NCBI GenBank assembly: GCA_964550025.1
Contig: CAZJYI010000201.1
Coordinates: 1 to 18,064 of the forward strand
DNA: 18,064 nt
DNA from: CAZJYI01 sp964550025
Lineage (GTDB): Bacteria; Verrucomicrobiota; Kiritimatiellia; UBA8416; CAYOBW01
Reading direction: 5' to 3'
Under the pieces are notes generated by a model. The model saw nothing but the letters and a program-made list of their open reading frames with translations. It did not search any database and was not told the DNA's origin. Of this stretch, positions 1 to 7,784 are shown in pieces (positions within the stretch are counted from its first letter, which is position 1; each line of letters opens with the position of its first letter). Made by a program: the position numbers and the translations under genes.

Positions 1-2859
1 GACATCATGCCCGAGGCCGTGGAGATCTGCAAACTGCGCCTGTTCCTCAAGCTCGTCGCGCAGGTCGACCGTGCAGAGCAGCTGGAACCCCTCCCGGATG
101 TCGACTTCAACATCCGCGCCGGCAATACGTTGGTTGGGTTTGCGACCGAGAAGGAAGTGCGTCAGCACATGACAGAGTTCCAGGGCGGGCAGATGCGCCT
201 GCTGGATGACGACGAGCTTGCCAGCTATCAACGGTTCGCTACGCGGGTCGAGGAGTTGTCCCGGCTGTTCGACCGGTTTCGCGAGCAGCAGACAACGTTC
301 GGTGGCGAGGTGACGGCCACCGACAAGCAGGCGCTGCGGACGCGGCTCCGGGAGCTTGATGAAGAACTGAATGGATATCTGGCCCGCGAGTATGGCGTGG
401 ATGTCGGCAAGAAGCGGGAATACCGGAAATGGCTCAAATCACACCAGCCGTTTCACTGGTTCGTGGAGTTCTATGGGATCATGGCGGCGGGTGGTTTCGA
501 TGTGATTGTTGGCAATCCGCCATATGTTGTCTACTCAGAAGCAAGAGTTGGCTATGCCCTGAAAGACGAGCTGTACCGCACCGTTGGGACAAAGAACCTC
601 TACGCGTACGCATTCGAGCGCTCACTTCAGCTTGCAAACAAGAACGCGCCTGTTGGCTTGATCGTGCAGTTGACGGCCATGAGTGCGGAGAAGATGGCAA
701 GTCTTCAGGATCTGCTTAGTGAACGAGGAATGTGTTTTGCTCCTGCATTTCCGCGGCGTCCTGAATCAATGTTTGACGGTGTTGAAATGCCCGTGAGTAT
801 TCTGCTCTCCTATTCTACATGCGGTACATTTGTTACGACTCGAATCAACCGCTTCTATACATCGGAGCGGCCACATGCGCTGCAAACGCTTGCCTTCTGC
901 GAGCATCCACTACGCCCGCACGGTCATCGCGTGGCCAAGCTGGGCGAGGCCCTTGCCCTGAGCTTGCTTGAGAAAGTCATCGCCCAGAAAGGAAGACTGG
1001 ACGCGTGCGTGTCCCCCGGCGGCGAGTTTCTCCTATACTACCAAGAAGCATGCCGATACTGGACCAAGGCGTGTTTGGGTTATCCCCATTTCAAGCGCAA
1101 CGGGAAGAAGGGCGCCCCGCCGCACGGGCGGGGCCTGCCAGTCGTGGATAGCGAGGCGGTTTCCTTTGGTGCATGCCTGCTGAATTCGTCACTATTCTAC
1201 TGGTACTACAGCGCGCTATCTGACTGTGAACACATCAACGATGCACTCGTCCGCTCTTTCCCCGTCCCGTCCTGTGCCTTCCACGACTCATGGCTCCAGA
1301 TGTGGAAGAATCTCGACTCATCCCTGGCAGGGAACGGCACACTGAAAACCATCAGAACAAAGCAAGGTCATACAATCGAGTATGTCGAAATGGACGCTGC
1401 ACTGTCCAAGGCCGTGATCGACGAGATTGACGCGGCCCTCGCCAATCACTACGGCTTCACGGACGAGGAACTCGATTTCATCATCAACTACGACATCAAG
1501 TACCGCATGGGCGATGCGTTGGCTGATATTTCGCGGGGGGATGTTGGCGAGAGCCAGGACAAGAGGCAACGAGTCCAATTGGTAACATTGAAGGACGGCT
1601 GCGAGGGCCCTTTCTACGCCTTCAGCTACGGCTATGCCGGAGATGACCGCGCGGCGTCATTGACGCTTGAGGCAACTCCTGAGCATGGAATCCGACGTAT
1701 GGCGAGCGAAGGTGCCCTGCAATACCGGGAGCTGGCTGATATTCAGTCATACGTCGTGGACGCACACATGCCGCGACGAGAGTTCAAGAAGATGTTCGGC
1801 GGACGTCCCCCGGAGGAAGGCCGCTGGTATCGCATGTCGTTGGTCGAAAACGAGCCGATGATGGCGACGTTCTTTGACTCGGAGTCAGAGGAGACCGTAG
1901 GGGCCGGAGTGTCGGCACGGTTGACGGAGCTGCCCAAGGAGGAGTTGGATGCCGTTCAGGCCCGCATCCACCTCCCAAGCGAAGATGACTCGCACGACAG
2001 ATTCGTGAGGCTGAAAACGAGGCTGATGAGGCGGGGCAAGAATCGTTGTGTGGTGGCCATCTATGATGTTGGGCAGGGCCTGTGTTCCGCGCTCTGCAAC
2101 GCTGCCGACGGGGTGCCGTTGCTGTATTTCGATTTCGGATGCGGAACATACGCGAATGCCGAGACACGACCTGAAGACGTTCGGTTTCATTTCGCTCGGA
2201 AGCCTCCGATCGTCCTTTCCCACTGGCATTCCGATCACTTCATGGGGGCTCGCATGTTGGACAGGCGTGCGCTGGACATGGAGTGGCTGGCACCTAGTCA
2301 GATCGTCGGGCCTGCGGTAGCGAGATTCGCCGCGAAGCTGCATCTGAAAGGCAAGCTCGCAATCTGGCCGACAAGCATGGAGTCACTGAAAACGCCCAAC
2401 TTCAGTGTTCTCAGGTGTGGTGGCAACGACTTGAATAGCGACGGCTTGGCTATGACCGTCGCATGCTACGGTCTGGCAGTCAGCAAAGAGTCTCCCGCAC
2501 GTGTTCTACTGCCTGGCGACGCAGGCTACGACCACATCCCCCAAGTCGACACCCGATATCATGGTATTGCCGTCACGCACCACGGGGGGCATTTCTTGGG
2601 TACGGTCCCATCGGCATTCGGACGGGAAGCTCCGTGTGTTGTATCGTATGGAGACGGAAACTCCCATGGGCATCCGTTTGATGAAGACATTCAGGCGCAT
2701 ACGGATGCGGGATGGGTAAGGAGATTCAACACTAAAGACGGGCACGTTGAGCTTGGCTTGCGAGTGCAATCTGCAGGGCCGACGCTCGAAAGCGCGGGGA
2801 GCCGAGGGGGAACTCCCATACCCGTGCAGACTGTACACGCAGAGGTAGTGGGTGGATGA
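1..2859 (+). CDS. Eco57I-like N6-adenine DNA methyltransferase fused to a ComEC-like metallo-beta-lactamase domain (5' partial)
   Basis: The reading frame is open from base 1, so the gene begins outside the window and the ATG at 7 is probably internal; the SAM-binding motif I is not visible. Residues are counted from that ATG. The methyltransferase part has the family segment EAVEICKLRLFLKLVAQ, the catalytic NPPY at 170-173 and a C-terminal target-recognition-like region with LNSSLFYWYYSAL, ending near FIINYDIKYRMGDAL (about 505), where related enzymes normally stop. About 170 unrecognised residues follow, then a complete MBL fold: YDVGQG (686-691), HWHSDH (739-744), PGDAG with D838, THHGG with H858, and a SHGHP motif (886-890) like that of ComEC/Rec2. 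All usual metal ligands are present, so the domain could be an active hydrolase or nuclease. Adenine methylation is known for the family; the MBL substrate is unknown. The fusion is in frame with no stop. The stop overlaps the next small ORF as ATGA. Confidence 0.85.
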   Translation, partial: DIMPEAVEICKLRLFLKLVAQVDRAEQLEPLPDVDFNIRAGNTLVGFATEKEVRQHMTEFQGGQMRLLDDDELASYQRFATRVEELSRLFDRFREQQTTFGGEVTATDKQALRTRLRELDEELNGYLAREYGVDVGKKREYRKWLKSHQPFHWFVEFYGIMAAGGFDVIVGNPPYVVYSEARVGYALKDELYRTVGTKNLYAYAFERSLQLANKNAPVGLIVQLTAMSAEKMASLQDLLSERGMCFAPAFPRRPESMFDGVEMPVSILLSYSTCGTFVTTRINRFYTSERPHALQTLAFCEHPLRPHGHRVAKLGEALALSLLEKVIAQKGRLDACVSPGGEFLLYYQEACRYWTKACLGYPHFKRNGKKGAPPHGRGLPVVDSEAVSFGACLLNSSLFYWYYSALSDCEHINDALVRSFPVPSCAFHDSWLQMWKNLDSSLAGNGTLKTIRTKQGHTIEYVEMDAALSKAVIDEIDAALANHYGFTDEELDFIINYDIKYRMGDALADISRGDVGESQDKRQRVQLVTLKDGCEGPFYAFSYGYAGDDRAASLTLEATPEHGIRRMASEGALQYRELADIQSYVVDAHMPRREFKKMFGGRPPEEGRWYRMSLVENEPMMATFFDSESEETVGAGVSARLTELPKEELDAVQARIHLPSEDDSHDRFVRLKTRLMRRGKNRCVVAIYDVGQGLCSALCNAADGVPLLYFDFGCGTYANAETRPEDVRFHFARKPPIVLSHWHSDHFMGARMLDRRALDMEWLAPSQIVGPAVARFAAKLHLKGKLAIWPTSMESLKTPNFSVLRCGGNDLNSDGLAMTVACYGLAVSKESPARVLLPGDAGYDHIPQVDTRYHGIAVTHHGGHFLGTVPSAFGREAPCVVSYGDGNSHGHPFDEDIQAHTDAGWVRRFNTKDGHVELGLRVQSAGPTLESAGSRGGTPIPVQTVHAEVVGG
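1454..1517 (+). repeat. Direct repeat, copy 1 (inside the methyltransferase C-terminus)
   Basis: These 64 bases match 2890-2953 with 6 mismatches (58/64), offset 1436. They encode the conserved end of the methyltransferase module, in frame with the fusion protein. The two copies bracket the whole added MBL module, so the repeat marks an insertion or recombination junction. Confidence 0.85.
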
Positions 2860-2978
2860 CTGCTGTGGTGACTGACAGCTCGCGGTTAAGCTTCAGGGAC
2901 GAGAAACTCGATTTCATCATCAACTGTGACACCAAGTGCCGCATGGGCGATGCTCTGAACGGCGTGGAGGCATCATGA
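2856..2978 (+). pseudogene. 40-codon remnant of a methyltransferase 3' end, possible translational relay ORF
   Basis: This frame runs ATG to TGA for 40 codons. Its second half (DEKLDFIINCDTKCRMGDAL) is a copy of the C-terminus of the upstream methyltransferase module (DEELDFIINYDIKYRMGDAL). In the repeat, five codons give changed residues against the conserved version (E to K, Y to C twice, I to T, T to R), plus G to S at its edge; only the last codon is synonymous. That pattern fits decay without selection on the peptide. It probably represents the original 3' end of the methyltransferase gene, displaced by the MBL module. Its ATG overlaps the stop of the fusion gene (ATGA, 2856-2859) and its TGA overlaps the ATPase start (ATGA, 2975-2978), so ribosomes could still be handed from the fusion gene to the ATPase. 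Whether the peptide is made is unknown. Confidence 0.75.
2890..2953 (+). repeat. Direct repeat, copy 2 (in the methyltransferase remnant)
   Basis: This is the second copy of the 64-bp repeat at 1454-1517, with 6 mismatches. It lies directly upstream of the ATPase start, where the methyltransferase gene would be expected to end without the MBL module. Confidence 0.85.
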
Positions 2979-4126
2979 ACATCAAGAGGCTGTGTGTTGA
3001 GAACGTGGGGCAGATCGGAAGGGCGGATATTGAGTTTGGTGATCTGACGGTGCTCGTTGGGCGGCAGGCCACGGGCAAGACCGTGTTTCTCGAACTGATG
3101 AAGCTGGCCGCCGACACGGGGCACGTGCATACCGAGTTGATCAAGCATGGCTACGATTGGAGCGGTGATCTGAGCACATTCCTGAGCCTGTATCTGGGTG
3201 AAGGGATGCAGACGGTCTGGTCCTCCGATTCGGCGATCACGGTGGACGGTGAACCGTTTGACGAGGCGAAGTTCGTTCGGAAGCGGCGAACAACCAAGCT
3301 CAACAATGTCTTCTACATCCCTGCCCAACGCGTTCTGAGCCTTGCCAACGGCTGGCCGCGTGCTTTCCAGGGCTTCGCTCCGCAAGATCCCTTTGTCGTT
3401 CGCGAGTTCAGTGAGCAGTTCCGTATCCTGATGAACAAGGAGTTCAGTCGCGGCGGGGCGCTCTTTCCACAGACGAACCGTCTGAAGAGCGCCTACCGTC
3501 GCCTGCTCAAGTCGCACATGTTTGGTGAGTTCGAACTCCGAGTTGATACACACGGAGCCCAGCGGCGCCTGGTGCTCGGTCAGGAGTCGGCGGAGAGCAA
3601 CATCCCTTTCATGGCATGGTCAGCCGGGCAGCGGGAGTTCGTCCCGCTGCTGCTGGGGCTCTATTGGCTCCTTCCGGCAGCGAGGATACAGCGCCGCGAC
3701 AAGCTCTCTTGCGCTGTGATCGAGGAGATCGAAATGGGGCTGCATCCGTCCGCCATTTCCACTGTTCTGCTCATCGTACTGGAACTCATGTCGCGGGGCT
3801 ACAAGGTCTGTCTCTCGACCCATTCACCGCATGTGCTCGACGTGCTGTGGGGGCTCCGAGTGCTTCAGGAACATGGGGCGAACGAGGATCGCTTGCTGGA
3901 GATGTTCGACTGCCGGAAGACACCACAGACCAGGAAGATGGCGAAGATAGTCCTGAGAAAGGAAGCCCGAGTCTACTACTTCGACGGCCACAGGGGGGAG
4001 GTGCGGGACATATCGAGTCTTGACCCGGGGTCCGATGACAGTGTTGAGGCCGGATGGGGAGGGCTCACCGAGTTCAGCGGTCGTGTTGCGGATGTCGTGG
4101 CATCAACCGTGGCGGAAGCGAGATAG
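2975..4126 (+). CDS. ABC-type AAA family ATPase
   Basis: The product is 383 aa. Motifs seen: Walker A GRQATGKT at 29-36 after a short strand (LTVLVG), Walker B VIEEIEMGLHP at about 248-258, and a switch histidine in STHSP at 281-285. This single-chain arrangement with the LHP signature belongs to the AAA_15/AAA_21-like ATPases common in OLD, PARIS and Septu-like defence systems. No TOPRIM or other effector domain is visible in the same chain, so a partner is expected. The ATG at 2975 is preferred over an upstream in-frame ATG at 2936 because GGAGG (2966-2970) precedes it, homologues normally begin close to the first beta strand, and it overlaps the preceding TGA as ATGA. The stop is 11 nt before the 156-aa gene, its most likely partner. 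Cytoplasmic; specific role not established. Confidence 0.85.
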   Translation: MNIKRLCVENVGQIGRADIEFGDLTVLVGRQATGKTVFLELMKLAADTGHVHTELIKHGYDWSGDLSTFLSLYLGEGMQTVWSSDSAITVDGEPFDEAKFVRKRRTTKLNNVFYIPAQRVLSLANGWPRAFQGFAPQDPFVVREFSEQFRILMNKEFSRGGALFPQTNRLKSAYRRLLKSHMFGEFELRVDTHGAQRRLVLGQESAESNIPFMAWSAGQREFVPLLLGLYWLLPAARIQRRDKLSCAVIEEIEMGLHPSAISTVLLIVLELMSRGYKVCLSTHSPHVLDVLWGLRVLQEHGANEDRLLEMFDCRKTPQTRKMAKIVLRKEARVYYFDGHRGEVRDISSLDPGSDDSVEAGWGGLTEFSGRVADVVASTVAEAR

Positions 4127-4137
4127 GGAGGACGGAT

Positions 4138-4608
4138 ATGCGCTTCAAGGCTGCGGTTGAGAGGACGGAGAGCATCGCTGATGCATACTGCCAGGGCATT
4201 CAAGCGATTCCCGGCGTAGACAGAGCGAGGATATCGATCAGCGACACGGCACGGCTTGGTGGCAGCATTAATCTCGACGCTGCCTTGAGCGGTACGCTCC
4301 CGAATGCGCCCCGCTGGGACTACGGCGTTGGCTGGGAGATATCGAATGCGCGGGATGGCGTTGTCTGGATCGAGGTCCATCCTGCAAGCACCAGTAACGT
4401 GAAGGAGATGGTGGCCAAGGTGGGCTGGTTGCGGCAGTGGCTGGTAGACGAATCGCCTGATTTGAATACACTCACAGGGCGGAAGCCCACCTTCGTATGG
4501 ATAGCCAGCGGGTCAGTGCACATCCCGAAGAACAGTCCACAGTTCCGGCAGCTTGCTGGCTCCGGGATTCGGTATCCACGTAGGCACCTGGTCATCGACC
4601 ACTGTTGA
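4138..4608 (+). CDS. Hypothetical protein, candidate partner of the upstream ATPase
   Basis: The product is 156 aa with no signal peptide or membrane segment. The ATG at 4138 follows GGGAGG (4126-4131) with a 6-nt spacer; a longer frame from 4054 would overlap the ATPase and is not favoured. The centre holds LDAAL, then RWDYGVGW (about 59-66), then VVWIEVHPA (75-83), with strand-like VWIAS near 120-124. D61 followed by E79-x-H81 on a hydrophobic strand resembles a degenerate PD-(D/E)XK-type active site, but this is pattern-based inference only. It sits tightly between the ATPase and a coiled-coil protein, which suggests a multi-protein complex with the ATPase as the switch. I do not recognise a named family. 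Its own nuclease activity is unproven. Confidence 0.75.
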   Translation: MRFKAAVERTESIADAYCQGIQAIPGVDRARISISDTARLGGSINLDAALSGTLPNAPRWDYGVGWEISNARDGVVWIEVHPASTSNVKEMVAKVGWLRQWLVDESPDLNTLTGRKPTFVWIASGSVHIPKNSPQFRQLAGSGIRYPRRHLVIDHC

Positions 4609-4666
4609 GGAGTGTGAACGGAGTGAATGCAGATTCGCTCCGATTAGGTTCCAGAGGGGGAGATAC

Positions 4667-5338
4667 ATGACAGACCGGATACGCAACATATTGACGGATC
4701 TCGAGCGGGTCCGGGAAAACCTGCTGGCTTTGTCGGATGACATCTGGCTCAGCATTGACCACAACGACACGCAAGCCATGCGCGAAGGAGTCGAGTTCAA
4801 GGAACAGTACAACCAGAAACTCGCCGAGTTTGACCGTCTTGCCGGCGAGTTGTCTGCGCTGGTGCAGCAATTCACCGACGTGCAGGTTGAGCAGACTGTT
4901 CCCGAGATCGAGACGGCGGAGCCCGATAGTGCACGCATTATTTGCGATCTGAATCGGGAAGAAGCACATTCCCTCGACGAGGACTTCACCTACAAACGAC
5001 CCTATGGTTTTGTGCTTGGGAGTTTCGCGCGAAAAGACATTGTGACGTGGCGCCGAATGTATGAACTGGTGTGTCGGCACTTTGCTCAGCAGGATCCCCA
5101 GACGTTTCAGGCGCTCCCGGCCAACCCGGCTTTCGTGACTCGCCGTGGCAATCCCGCCTTCGCGGAGAATCCAGAGCGCCTGCGGTCGTCCCTTGCTCTG
5201 CCGCATGGAGTCTACGCCGAAATCAACCTGTCCGCGAACAGCCTGCGCGACAACACGCGCCAACTGCTTCTTGCGTTTGGAGTCCCAAAGGAGGCAATGC
5301 AAATCTACCTGCGCCAGGATCGGGATGCGGAAGAGTGA
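4667..5338 (+). CDS. Conserved hypothetical protein with N-terminal coiled coil
   Basis: The product is 223 aa. The ATG at 4667 follows a strong purine tract (AGAGGGGGAG) and is preferred to an in-frame ATG at 4553 inside the preceding gene. Residues 1-75 are charged and heptad-like (DLERVRENLLALSDD and KLAEFDRLAGELSALVQQF), which predicts a helical coiled coil. An acidic linker (about 75-105) leads to a compact C-terminal region, about 110-205, with KRPYGFVLG, VTWRRMYELVCRHFA, and GVYAEINLSANSLRDN. I have an impression of similar C-terminal segments in uncharacterised proteins of restriction and defence clusters, possibly DNA-binding, but cannot name the family. It is downstream of the ATPase and the 156-aa gene and 43 nt before the second ATPase, so it may belong to either module. 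Confidence 0.78.
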   Translation: MTDRIRNILTDLERVRENLLALSDDIWLSIDHNDTQAMREGVEFKEQYNQKLAEFDRLAGELSALVQQFTDVQVEQTVPEIETAEPDSARIICDLNREEAHSLDEDFTYKRPYGFVLGSFARKDIVTWRRMYELVCRHFAQQDPQTFQALPANPAFVTRRGNPAFAENPERLRSSLALPHGVYAEINLSANSLRDNTRQLLLAFGVPKEAMQIYLRQDRDAEE

Positions 5339-5381
5339 GGATTTGTGATATGGTTCGCCTCGGAAACAAGGAGATCAGGTG

Positions 5382-6608
5382 ATGCAGACGTTTCTGACGC
5401 GTGTCCTACTCAAGAACTACAAGAGCATTGCGGGTTGTGATGTGCGCCTTCCGCCCCTCTGCTTCCTGGTCGGACGCAACGGCGCGGGGAAGAGCAATTT
5501 CCTCGATGCCCTGCGTTTGGTTTCCGATGCCCTGAACACGTCACTTGACCATGCACTTCGTGATCGCAGCGGAATCAACGAGGTCAGGCGTCGCTCCTCC
5601 GGCCATCCCACACACTTCGGGGTCCGTCTCGAATTCCGTTTGCCTGACCGCTCGTACGGCTTCTACGCTTTCCGGGTTGGTTCTCAGAAACAAGGCGGTT
5701 TTGAGGTGCAGCACGAGGAGTGTCGCATCTACGAGGATACGGCGCTTGATGCCAAAGAGATCCACTACTCAGTGGAGTCGGGTCGCGTAGTGTCTGCGAG
5801 CATAGCGACGCCTCCTGGTGCCAAGAATGACCGCCTCTACCTGGTCAATCTCTCCGGTTTTGAGGAGTTCAGGCCGCTCTATGATTCTCTGTCCCGAATG
5901 GGATTTTACAACCTCAATCCGGACGTGATCCGCACGGAGCAACCGCCTGACGTAGGCCTCGTTCTAAAACGCGACGGAAGCAATCTTGCCAGTGTCCTGG
6001 ACAGGCTCGCAACGAACGCCCCGGATGCGAAACAGAAGGTCGAGGAATTCCTCACCAAGGTGGTGCCGGATATCAGAGGTGTCTCAGCGCGGAGCGTCCT
6101 TTCGAAGGAAACGCTTGAGTTTCGTCAGACGACACAGGGATCAACAGCTCCCTGGCGCTTTCTGGCTGCCAACATGTCGGACGGAACGCTGCGCGCATTA
6201 GGTATCCTGGTTGCCATCTTCCAGAGTGCATCCATGCGGACCAACCCCACGCCGTTGATTGGCATTGAGGAGCCGGAAAGCGCTTTGCACCCCGCCGCGG
6301 CTGCCGCCCTGCGTGATGCGCTCCGGACCGCCGCCAGGCGGACGCAGGTCCTGGTTACCAGTCACAGTCCCGACCTGCTGGATGACAAGGATATCGTTGC
6401 CGATTCGATTCTGTCCGTCATGAACGATGACGGTGTCACGAGCATTGGGGCCGTCGATGAAGCGAGTCGCTCGGCGATTCGCGAGGGGCTGTATACGGCG
6501 GGGGAGCTTCTTCGTACGGACCAGCTTGTCGCCGACATGTCTCAGATCAAGGAACAGCGGGCCATTCAGCGTGAGCTGTTCACGAAGAAGGTCGATTCGG
6601 TATCGTGA
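5382..6608 (+). CDS. AAA family ATPase (AAA_21-like), partner of a DUF4276 protein
   Basis: The product is 408 aa from the ATG at 5382. A GTG lies immediately before it, in frame, and cannot be excluded; AAGGAGA at 5368-5374 serves either. It opens with TRVLLKNYKSIAGCDVRL, the usual entry to an RecF/OLD-like ATPase. Walker A is GRNGAGKS at 31-38, Walker B is IEEPESALHP at about 295-304, and the switch motif is TSHSP at about 326-330. The central region carries the long insertion usual for AAA_21 proteins. The last codons overlap the start of the next gene as GTGA, so the two products are very likely made in a fixed ratio. Paired with a TOPRIM-like protein, it resembles split OLD and PARIS-type (AriA/AriB) two-gene systems in architecture; this is analogy, not identity. 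Confidence 0.87.
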   Translation: MQTFLTRVLLKNYKSIAGCDVRLPPLCFLVGRNGAGKSNFLDALRLVSDALNTSLDHALRDRSGINEVRRRSSGHPTHFGVRLEFRLPDRSYGFYAFRVGSQKQGGFEVQHEECRIYEDTALDAKEIHYSVESGRVVSASIATPPGAKNDRLYLVNLSGFEEFRPLYDSLSRMGFYNLNPDVIRTEQPPDVGLVLKRDGSNLASVLDRLATNAPDAKQKVEEFLTKVVPDIRGVSARSVLSKETLEFRQTTQGSTAPWRFLAANMSDGTLRALGILVAIFQSASMRTNPTPLIGIEEPESALHPAAAAALRDALRTAARRTQVLVTSHSPDLLDDKDIVADSILSVMNDDGVTSIGAVDEASRSAIREGLYTAGELLRTDQLVADMSQIKEQRAIQRELFTKKVDSVS

Positions 6609-7183
6609 GGATTGCCTGCATTGTCGAGGGACACGGGGAGGTGGATGCCGTTCCCGTTCTTGTCCGCCGCATCGGGGCTGCTATGCAGCCCGCCGCATAT
6701 CCCGAAGTGCTGCGGCCGATGCGTGTGCCGGCGTCAAGGCTCCTGAAACAGGGCGAGTTGGAAAGGGCTGTGGAGTTTGCGGCGCGGAAGTCTGGAGTCA
6801 ATGGTGCCATTCTGATCGTGTTGGACTGCGACGACGGGTGCCCGGCCGAGCTTGGCCCTCTGCTCCTGGAGCGGGCCAAGAGGGTGAGGTCCGATAGGCA
6901 CATTGCCGTTGTTCTCGCCAAAAGGGAGTACGAGGCTTGGTTTCTTGCGGCTGCAGCGTCCATACGCGGGCGGCGTGGATTGCCGAGTGATTTAGTGCCG
7001 CCGGAAGATCCTGAAGCGATTCGTGACGCGAAAGGATGGCTAGGAGATCGAATGCCTGGGGGGAGCTACTCCGAGACGACTGACCAACCGGCACTCAGCG
7101 CATGTTTCGATCTGGAATCGGCGCGCACCGTAGACTCGTTTGATAAGTGTTACCGTGACGTCGCCGGACTGCTGTCGGAGTAG
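6605..7183 (+). CDS. DUF4276 family protein (TOPRIM-like)
   Basis: The product is 192 aa and starts with GTG at 6605, which overlaps the ATPase stop (GTGA). It begins RIACIVEGHGEVDAVPVLVRR, the typical DUF4276 N-terminus, with the conserved glutamate E8. A hydrophobic strand then leads to LDCDDGCP (73-80), giving D74, D76 and D77. REYEAWFLAAA (107-117) is another family hallmark. Glutamate plus a DxD on strands is the TOPRIM metal-binding pattern, so it may be a nuclease or another phosphotransfer enzyme controlled by the upstream ATPase. The family link is recognised from these motifs; the activity is inferred. The next gene begins 20 nt later. Confidence 0.83.
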   Translation: MRIACIVEGHGEVDAVPVLVRRIGAAMQPAAYPEVLRPMRVPASRLLKQGELERAVEFAARKSGVNGAILIVLDCDDGCPAELGPLLLERAKRVRSDRHIAVVLAKREYEAWFLAAAASIRGRRGLPSDLVPPEDPEAIRDAKGWLGDRMPGGSYSETTDQPALSACFDLESARTVDSFDKCYRDVAGLLSE

Positions 7184-7203
7184 GGAACGATTGTAGCTGC
7201 CAC

Positions 7204-7764
7204 ATGTCCTGTACGCCAGTCAGAGTAGTAAGCAGGGAGTCTGCGGAGTATCCCGCGAACATCGAGCTCTTTCTTGGTGAGGAAGCTCCGGCGACCGTTT
7301 CACTTCTTGGCAATGCCGAGATCCTCGATGCCGACCGGAAAACCGCCCTGTTTTGCTCCTCGAAATGCCCGGGCGATGCCATCCTCAAGGCGTTCGATCT
7401 GGCGCAGCAACTGCGTGCCGAAGGGAGAACGGTGATCAGCGGATTCCATTCGCCTATGGAGAGAGAATGCCTGTCAATCCTCCTCCGCTCCCCGCACCCC
7501 GTGATCATCTGCCCCGCACGTGGGCTTGGTAACATGCGCATCGGGGGGGAGTGGAAGCAGCCGCTGGTCGACGGCCGACTCCTCATCCTCTCCCCGTTCC
7601 CGCCCGACATGAAGCGCGGAACTGCGGCGGATGCCGCTCTGAGGAATCGCTTTGTTGCCGCCCTGGCCGAAGAGATCGTCATTGCGCACGCGGCAGAAGG
7701 CGGGAGAGTGGAGCGCCTTGCTCGGGAAGTGGAGGCGTGGGGGAAGGCGGTTCGCAGGATCTGA
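7204..7764 (+). CDS. DprA/Smf-like Rossmann-fold protein
   Basis: The product is 186 aa. The core shows the DprA pattern: a strand with ALFCSSKCPGDAILKAFDLAQQL (48-70, with the phosphate-binding loop), then GRTVISGFHSPMERECL (74-90), which corresponds to the G-x-vvSG segment of DprA, then PVIICPARGLGNMRI (99-113), and later GRLLILSPF (124-132). The C-terminus (RNRFVAALAEEIVIAHA) is also family-like. The SAM and winged-helix domains of full DprA are absent, so this is a stand-alone domain. DprA loads RecA on single-stranded DNA in transformation, but shortened homologues in defence clusters more likely bind nucleotides or DNA; this one's role is not known. It lies between the ATPase/DUF4276 pair and McrB, 20 nt after the former and 20 nt before the latter. 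Confidence 0.8.
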   Translation: MSCTPVRVVSRESAEYPANIELFLGEEAPATVSLLGNAEILDADRKTALFCSSKCPGDAILKAFDLAQQLRAEGRTVISGFHSPMERECLSILLRSPHPVIICPARGLGNMRIGGEWKQPLVDGRLLILSPFPPDMKRGTAADAALRNRFVAALAEEIVIAHAAEGGRVERLAREVEAWGKAVRRI

Positions 7765-7784
7765 CCAATTACTCGAGGAATGCC

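Noticed and set aside
2732..3553. Minus-strand open frame of 273 codons opposite the remnant and first ATPase
   Set aside because: No motif or plausible ribosome site; the plus strand carries the Walker A region of the ATPase here.
5350..5382. 10-codon ORF overlapping the second ATPase start
   Set aside because: Too short and without features; the overlap may be chance, though it could aid reinitiation.
7551..7784. N-terminal extension of McrB
   Set aside because: It overlaps the DprA-like gene in another frame, is rich in Arg/Gly/Cys as shadow frames are, and a good ribosome site precedes ATG 7785.
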